Source: Rotaria macrura
Lineage: Eukaryota; Rotifera; Eurotatoria; Philodinida; Philodinidae
DNA length: 64,000 bases
Direction: 5' to 3'
Assembly: GCA_900239685.1 (NCBI GenBank)
Contig: OENT01000366.1
Coordinates: 62,001-126,000 of the forward strand
The notes beneath the pieces were generated by a model. It did not search any database, was not told where the DNA came from, and saw only the letters and a program-made list of their open reading frames with translations. Of the stretch, positions 40,201-49,200 are shown piece by piece (within the stretch, counting starts at the first letter, position 1; each line of letters starts with the position of its first letter). Made by a program: the position numbers and the translations under genes.

Positions 40201-43200
40201 AGCTGTTTTTCAAAAAGGTATACAAAATTATCTTAAAGAATTAAGTTATAGTTCAGCAACACAAGAAGATCTGTGGAGATATCTAAGTATTGCTGCAAAT
40301 AATGAAATCGATGTCGAAAAAATCATGAATGGCTGGACGAAACAAGCTGGCTATCCAATTGTTGAACTCAATCGAGACTATACAACATCGAGTGAACGTC
40401 AACGACAAGTCAAAACTGGCGGTTATATGACTATTAGTCAAAAACCTTTTAGTCTTTTTTCAACAACAATAAAACAAGAGAAATGGTGGATTCCATTTAA
40501 ATATTTTGATCGTACGACGAAAAAGGTAAGATTTATTTATTCATTCAGTGAATATGATTCGTAGGTCATCATAATTAACCGTGCAATGGTGCGACCAAAA
40601 TGCCAACTTATGAAGCAACTTAATAAAATGACATTTCGAGTATATAATTTTTTTCATAAATTGAATCATAAATTAGAAAGCATGAGAACTATATATCTCG
40701 CTTCTCATCATTTGAAAGTTTATGTATGTAATACAGTGATGAAAGTGTTAATAACGTTGTTTAAAATTGAAGATAAGAAGCGTACTATGAAATCAATGAT
40801 TTAAAAAGTACATAGAACAAATAATTTGTTATTGAATTCACAATACCTCATTTTTATGATACACGATTTAAGACAGAATATTCTAATTTACCGATAGAAG
40901 TTCTTTTTCTGTGTCTGTAATCAGTATATCGTTTGTAATCAACGAATTTCTTATTATATGTATAGAGAATTCATTCGAAAGACTGGCAGACGATGCATCG
41001 CGCAATAACTTGAATAAAATCATATTTTCTATAATTCATAACAATGCCTACATCTTATTACAGTTTAATTGCCCACAAGTCAGACAGACAAATTTCCTTA
41101 ATTCTCAATCACAAAAATAAGATTTTCAACTGGTTAGTTGTTATTAATCAGTAACATCGAAAGGCAAGCTTAGTAAATATGATAGTAAACGCAAGATGAA
41201 AACAATAGCATGATCGAGTGATATTATTGAGATGGAATGAGAAAAATGCTGATTAGAGCAATGAATCCGACTGAATGTCTTAATGCTGTACATACAATTG
41301 TTAAGTAGAGAGCTACGATTTGACGTGGTTGTAAACTAGCCGAACTTAATAAAATCAAACAATTTAAATACAGATTTGAGCTTACAAGAAATTATGTAGC
41401 TCCTTATAGTTAATTACATTTTACTCTTACATACTGACAAATTTATTCATGAGTTTTCTTGTAATAGAAAATATATGACTTTTTGAAAGCACTTAACCAT
41501 ATTTTTATTGAAATCGAATCCAGTTTGAATTCAACTTGCTTCATTTAACAGTATATTCAACTTTAAATTCATAATTTAACACTTTCATATCATCGTAAAA
41601 TTCAATGTGACTGTTAGTTTTCAAGAATAATTTTCCTCTGTAACAACGTTACTAAATATCTTCAATTTGTTCATCGCAAGAATTTCTTTTTTAAATTTAA
41701 TTATTTAGAATTAGTAATGTTATAAATTTGACTTATATGCTGCTACTTTTTTCTTAATACACTAGGTTGTTAATCAGAATTCAGTCGTTTGGTTTAACGA
41801 TAGTTCAATGCGTTTAACGGTTTCTACACCGGATTCGGATTGGATTCTAACTAATCCAGACTATCTAGGTATTTATCGTACAAAATATGATTCACGAAAT
41901 TTTGGTTTAATAATAAATCAATTATTATCTGATCATAATCGTATTCCAACGATAACGCGTGGTGCTTTAATTGATGACATATTTGCATTATCTCGTACAA
42001 CACTTGTCAATGCAAGTGATGCATATGAATTAATACGATACTTGAAAGATGAAGTTGAGTTCGTTCCATGGACAGCAGCATTTTCAGCGATGCGCATGCA
42101 AGAAGATTTATTAACCGGTCAAGAAATTCTACTTGATGTTCAACAATATTTTCTTGAACTTATTTTACCACTATATCAAAAAATTGGTTGGGAACCAATT
42201 GATCAATCTAAAGAATGGTTACGAGCATTACTTCAACCAAGTGTTTTATCAGCTGCATGTCGGTATGGTCATCGGGAATGTATCGAAGAAGCACGTAAAG
42301 TTTATCGTCGTTGGCTATCAAATCCAGCATTAAATCAGATACCAGCAACACTTCGTTCAACTGTCTATTGTACTGTCATAAGAGAAGGCTCACAACCAGA
42401 ATTTAATTTTGTATGGGATCGTCTACAGCAAGAAAATGTCGCTAGCGAAACACTGAATTTATTAAATGGTCTTGCTTGTACTCAAAATCCATCATCAATA
42501 CTTTGGTTTCTTAATCAACATCTAAAAATGAATCCAATTATACGTGATCAAGATTTAGGCGCATCAATTCAACGTGTTGCTCGTTCATCACATGGAAATC
42601 AAATAGCATGGAATTGGATTCGTGATAATTGGGAACAACTTTTTACCAAATGGGGTAAATCGGGCTCAAGTCTATCAGGAATCATCGAAGCTGTTTCAAG
42701 TCGATTTATTAATAATCGACAACGTGAAGAATTCGTGGCATTTGCAAATTCAATTACTGATAAAGGTAGAAATACTCTATTGAGTATCACCTATTGAGTT
42801 AATTAAATGAGTATATTTCAGGTACTGCCTATCGACAATTTCAACTTTCACTCGATAAAATTGATGCAGCAATTCAATGGACACACAGAAATCTGGCTGG
42901 TATAACATCATTTCTTCATCCGGATAGTGCAGGACCAGAAACGACAAGTCATCGCTTACCATCTATTGCTATTCCTATTCATTATAATCTTTATATAAAG
43001 CCATTTTTAAATATAACCAATAATAATGTTCGTTTTTCAATATTCGAAGGTGAAGTTAATATCACCATTAAAATAATTCAAGCAACAGATCGTATTGTTT
43101 TACATAAACGTTTTATTGTCGTACGTTATCCAATAACAATATCCATACCAAGAATATCAGTTACACGAACGTTATTTGATTCAGAACGAGATTTTTTTAC

Positions 43201-46200
43201 AATTATATTTAATCAAACATTAGCAGTTAATACTGAATTTATGATAGATATACCGTATATAGGTGAACTAAGAAATGATACATATGGTTTTTATCTTAGT
43301 TCATATGTACGATCAACGGATAAAGCAAGACGATATTTAGTTGCATCACAAATGGAACCAATATCAGCACGACGAGCATTGCCATGTTTTGATGAACCAG
43401 CATTAAAAGCAACATTTACAATTATTGTAGAACATGAAAAACAATATCGAGCATGGACTAATATGCCTATTGAATCGATGCAGACTCAATCCAATGGTTG
43501 GACAAAAACATCTTTTACAAAGTCTGTACCAATGAGTTCATATTTATTAGCACTTGTCGTTGCTGACTTTGATTGTTTAACACAAAATAATACGGGTCGT
43601 TACAGAAATATAACGACAAATGTTTGTGCACAACCAGAAAAGAAAAATGATTTACAGTTTGCACTTGATGTCGCAACAAAAAACATACAAGATTTCGAAG
43701 AACAATACAATGTTAATTTTCCAATATCAAAAGTTGATCATATTGCAATACCAGATTTCGGTGCAGGTAAATATTATGAGATGCAAGTATTAAATTATAC
43801 AGTGAGAAAAAGAAAGACGATAGTCGTTCATACTTTTCCATAACATTTTTAAATGAACAATCATGAAAACTAAAGACAAATACAATAAGTCAATATTGCA
43901 GACAGTATCATAGAATATGATACAAGGATGGTATTCAAAGATTCTCATCAAACAAGAGTCTGGACTACGTAGGTGATGAAATAATTTTCATCATGAACTT
44001 TCATAATAAACGTTTCGAATAATACTTTGCAGGTACCGATGAGTTGAACACAAATGAACAATTAGAGATAACTGAAAGTTTTTGAAAGTTTATAATCTAT
44101 CATTTACATAGGTGCGATGGAAAATTTCGGATGTATTCTATATCGTGAAACTCGACTGTTCTACAACAATCGTACGTCAACATCAATGAATAAACAGGAA
44201 GTTGCATTGGTTATCGCCCACGAAGTTTGTTATTATGATCTTCCTCGAACTTAGCTGCTTTTTCTTTAATACATCTATTTTTCCTTTTCTTATCTCTATC
44301 ATATAGTTAGCTCATCAATGGTTCGGTGATCTAGTATCTCCGGCATGGTGGGATGATTTATGGTTGAATGAAGGTTTTGCGAAATGGATGGAATTTGTTT
44401 ATACAGATAAAATTTATCCAGAATGGGATTTATACGAACAATTTATTGCTCAACGTTGGTTAGCAGTTATGCAAAATGATGCCATTTCATTTTCACATCC
44501 AATTAATATGAAAATAACGCACAATGAACAGTTGACAAGTATTTTTGATGCTATAACTTATTCAAAAGGTTCATCACTATTACGTATGATGAGAAATTTT
44601 ATGGGTAATGATACGTTCAATAATGGCATATCGAAATATTTAGCACAACATTTATATTCAACAGCAACACAAAACGATTTATGGAAAAGTCTAGGTGAAC
44701 AAATGTCTGAAGACAATATTGAATTACCATTCAATACAAGTCTAAGCGATATTATGAGTACATGGACTGATCAAATGGGTTATCCGTATGTAGAAGTCAT
44801 ACGTGATTATGATAAAGGATCAATAAAAATCAGTCAAAAACAATTTCTATTCGATTCCGAAGCTAAACCAACAAAATCTCCCCACAATTATTTATGGTTT
44901 ATACCATTAAAAATAAAATCAGCATCATCATTGCAAACAAATTTAATTTGGTTTTCACACGTTAATATGAATTTGACAATAAATATACCATCTAGAGAAT
45001 GGATTTTAGTAAATCCTGATTTATTAGGATTTTTTCGTGCCAACTATGATATAGAAAACTGGAAACGAATAATTCAACAATTAAAAACTGATCATGAAAA
45101 ATTTTCCGTTGTTGAACGAGCTGGTCTTATCGATGATGCATTTAATTTGGCACGTCCAAGTAAATAATCAACAAAACTAATATCTATTTCGATTGTTGTT
45201 TTTCTTGTTCACTTGCTTTTAGACATTCTTCAAGCATCACTCGTATTTGAATTACTTGAATATAGTTATTTAGAAGATTCCTATATTGTTTGGGAACGTA
45301 TTCTATCTGGTCTTCAATACATTGAACAGATGATTGCATCAAGTAGTTCAGGTCTTTATTTATACGAACGTTTTCGTTCATATATGGTTGATCTTATTTT
45401 ACCGATTTACAATAAACTTGGCTGGGACGATGATCCATTAACAAACAAGTGGCTCGATACACTTCATCGTGATATGATTATATCAACAGCCTGTCGTTAC
45501 GATCTTGATCATTGTATAAAACGTGCGCAAGATTTATTTGAACAATGGTTTGATTCCCCATCGAATAATATGATTCCAGCTAATCAACGACGTGTTGTCT
45601 ATTGTACTAGTATTCGATTAGGCGATCGAGCTAGGTTTCAATTTCTTCTTCGAGAATATCAGTCATCGAATGATCCACAAGAGAAAGCACGTATACAAGC
45701 AGCATTGGCATGTACGCGAGATATTGAACTAATACGTTATTTACTTCACATACATGTTAATACTGAACAAAACATCATTCGTCAGCAAGATGTTTTAAGT
45801 GGTATTCGATCAATATGTCGAAATTTAATTGCTGAAACGGAATGTTGGGGATTTGTACGTTCAAGATGGACACAATTATTTCGTGATTATGGTGATTCCC
45901 TCAGTTTTGCTGACTTAATTAAAGATGTTACAGGAAGATTTAATACATGGTTACAACAAGAAGAATTCGAACGATTTGCTGAACTAACATCCGATAAAGT
46001 TGATTCATTCTTTTATTTCATTTCAGTTATTTGCTTTATTTGCTTTTCTTTTGTTTTTCGTTCAGGGCGCAGCCGAAACAGAATTCAAAGCATCGATTGA
46101 ACGTATTCGTGCCAATATCCAATGGGTTAGTAAGTCAAAATCGAATTTAGAAGAATGGTTTTTAAATCGAACACTTGCCATTCGTCTTCCACTCGATTGG

Positions 46201-49200
46201 TTTCCAGTAACATATCAACTGCATTTCGATGTTTTCCTCAAATCAATTTATCCAAATAATCAAGAGCCTAATACAACATATACCGGTCATGCACGTATAC
46301 GTATACGTTGTGCACGTTCAACAAATGAACTTCGTATACACATGAAACAATTACGCATGACATATGTTACATTAACACGACTTGGTACAACGAATAATCT
46401 GATTAGTGATTGGACATTAGTCTTATCATCAGAAGTTCTTTTATGTCGTTTGAGAGAACGTTGCATAAAAGATGAAGAATATGAATTTGAATCCGAATAT
46501 ATGACTAAATTAGATAGAGAAATGGCAGGATTTTATTTAAGTAGATATAATGTTACAGATTCAGCAACGAAAGAAATCATCACACATAATATTGGTGCAA
46601 CACACATGCAGGTAAATTAGGAATTCAAAACGAACGTAGGCTTATTTTCTATCGAGTGCTATATACTATGTAGTTACGCATTGTGAATAAGTCATGAGAT
46701 ATAATATAAATATCAATCCACTGCATAATCTATTGTTTACGATTACTAGAATCTATGAGATTTTTCTCGATGAACTACATAGATAATGTTCCAATCGATT
46801 GTTTACAAACGACACTGTTGCAAAAACAAACAGATTCTTAATGTTAGTGAAGATCGAACACATATGTAAACGATTGAACGTGAACACATAGATTAATGAT
46901 GTGACCGTACTTAACTGTCATTTGTAAATGTTTTCTTTCATTGCTCTTTTTCTAGAGAATTACTTAAGAAATAGTCTTTCAAGCGTAAGCACTTGCTTAT
47001 TATGCAACTGAAAATGATTTGAAGATAATTTAATGATAGAAGAATTAGACAAGTATGAACTTCTACGTATCGATTACCTCGTGCTATCTTAATCAATCTT
47101 GATATAGACATTATAGGAATTGGACGAGGTGTGTTTTGAGCACCACAGAATATGACAACTGAGCACCGATTTAATTGTATGTGAAAAGAGCACCAAAAAA
47201 GAAGACAAATGAGCACCGAATTAATTGTATGCGAAAAGAGCACCGAAAAATAAGACAAATGAGCACCGATTTAATTACACATGAAATGAGTCCAATAAAA
47301 TTATCCTCTTTAGAAGAAAAGTAGAAACAATAGATAGATAGTAAATACAATGATGAAACAATAACTATTAATATTATAAAGAATTTTTATTAATATATTG
47401 TTTGGAACGTAAACTTGTATTTCATATCGGCATAATGGATATTTCCGATATTGACTACAACTATATGAATATTTAGTATAGAATCGGTTAAATTTGTGGA
47501 ACGATACTTAGATACTTGATGCTATGGTACTATTGCATTAGCCTCATCGAGAGATTTTACGAGATTTAAAACTTGAAATTCATTGTTTGACATTTTGCCT
47601 TGATTGACAGAAATTCTTAAGAATTTACTTCTATTGATTTATATGTGAAACATAAGTCCTTTGGATTTAATAAATTAATTGTCATGAGATTAACCGATTC
47701 GACCTGAGCTTATTACAAAGAAATACTTGTCACCATACATACTGCAAATTCTATCGGTTTTAAATGAGTTTATCTCATTTATATTGTTTTTTAATTTGAT
47801 CCTTATTTCACGTGTTATTAAATCGGTGCTCAATAGTCTTCTTTTTCGGTGCTCATTTCACATACAATTAAATCGGTGCTCATTTGTCTTATTTTTCGGT
47901 GCTCTTTTCACATACAATTAAATCGGTGTTCAGTTGTCATATTCTGTGGTGCTCAAAACACATTTAATCCATAGGAATTTTACTTATGACAATACTGTGT
48001 TTTTTAAAATTCTCGTCAAAAAGAAATATGCTTGAATCGTAAATACTATCACTTAGTTCAAATTCACTTTCCAATGAAATTTAGAGAAAAACGTCGTACT
48101 CCCTTCTCATTTGATCAACTATTGAACAAATCTTCTATTAATTTTCAACGATTATAAAATTTGCTCAAATTCAATAGCAAACGTGCTAGAAAGTACAAGT
48201 GTTAAATCTGACTCGTGCTTGATATGTTCAACCCAGCAGATATAAAGTTGAGACGAACACAAAATGAACGTCGAAAAAATGAAATTTTATTGCTTTTAGA
48301 GTGCGCTACGTTGACAGCAGACATCTTCTCTATTTCACACTTTCTGGTCTAAATGATAAATTGAGTATATTTAAAATCTTAAAATTAGTCAACTTTACGC
48401 TTGTATTTTCTTATCGTATTCAACATTCCACTATCAATACAAGAGAATTCTATTGTAGTTTCACTTTAAAATATTTATTGTTTGCATGATTTTCTTTACA
48501 AAAATGATGTTTGTTTTCTAGCCAACAATAGCTCGTCAAGTATTTCCATGTTTCGATGAACCATTATTTAAAGCAAATTTTTCAATATCAATAACATATG
48601 ATTCAAGTTTTACAATCGTTCGATCCAATGGTGAAATGTTAAACAATAATCAGCCCGAAGTATTACCCGACGGTCGTTTATTGGCACGTTTCGAACAAAC
48701 ACCACCGATGTCAACATATCTGGTTGCATTTGTTTTAACTGACTTTCAATGTATGACACGTCAAACAATAAATAATATACATGTTAGCGTTTGTGGACGA
48801 CAAGAAGCCATAATGCAAGGCGATGGAGACTTTGCTTTATATGTTGCTTTACATGTTATAACTTATTTTGAACAATCTTATAATGTTCCTTATCCGCTGA
48901 GTAAATGCGATCATTTTGCTATACCAGACTTTTCAGCTGGTAGGTGAAACAACTAAGTAGTTGAATATGAGAAAAGCAACGAAAAACAATCATCATTATT
49001 TTAGGTGCTATGGAAAACTGGGGTTTGATTACGTATCGTGAAACAGCACTACTTTACAACAATCAAACGGGTAATTTAGCGAATAAACTTCGTGTTGGTG
49101 AAGTTGTTTCACATGAAATAGCTCATCAATGGTTTGGGAATATTGTCACACCAAAATGGTGGAACGATATTTGGTAATCTAACGTGCATATTTACATCTA

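Larger units (their letters stand above)
38260..42765 (+). other. Aminopeptidase unit 1 with membrane anchor (residues 1 to about 940)
   Basis: Contains the only membrane anchor and the Thr-rich stalk. Substrate-recognition motif [10 protein letters not shown], then [20 protein letters not shown] (361-365 for GAMEN), [21 protein letters not shown], and [13 protein letters not shown] with the catalytic Tyr. All residues needed for catalysis are seen. The helical C-terminal domain runs from about [15 protein letters not shown] to the junction at DKG, where it is spliced straight into unit 2. The exon 3-4 intron carries a MITE. Confidence 0.85.
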
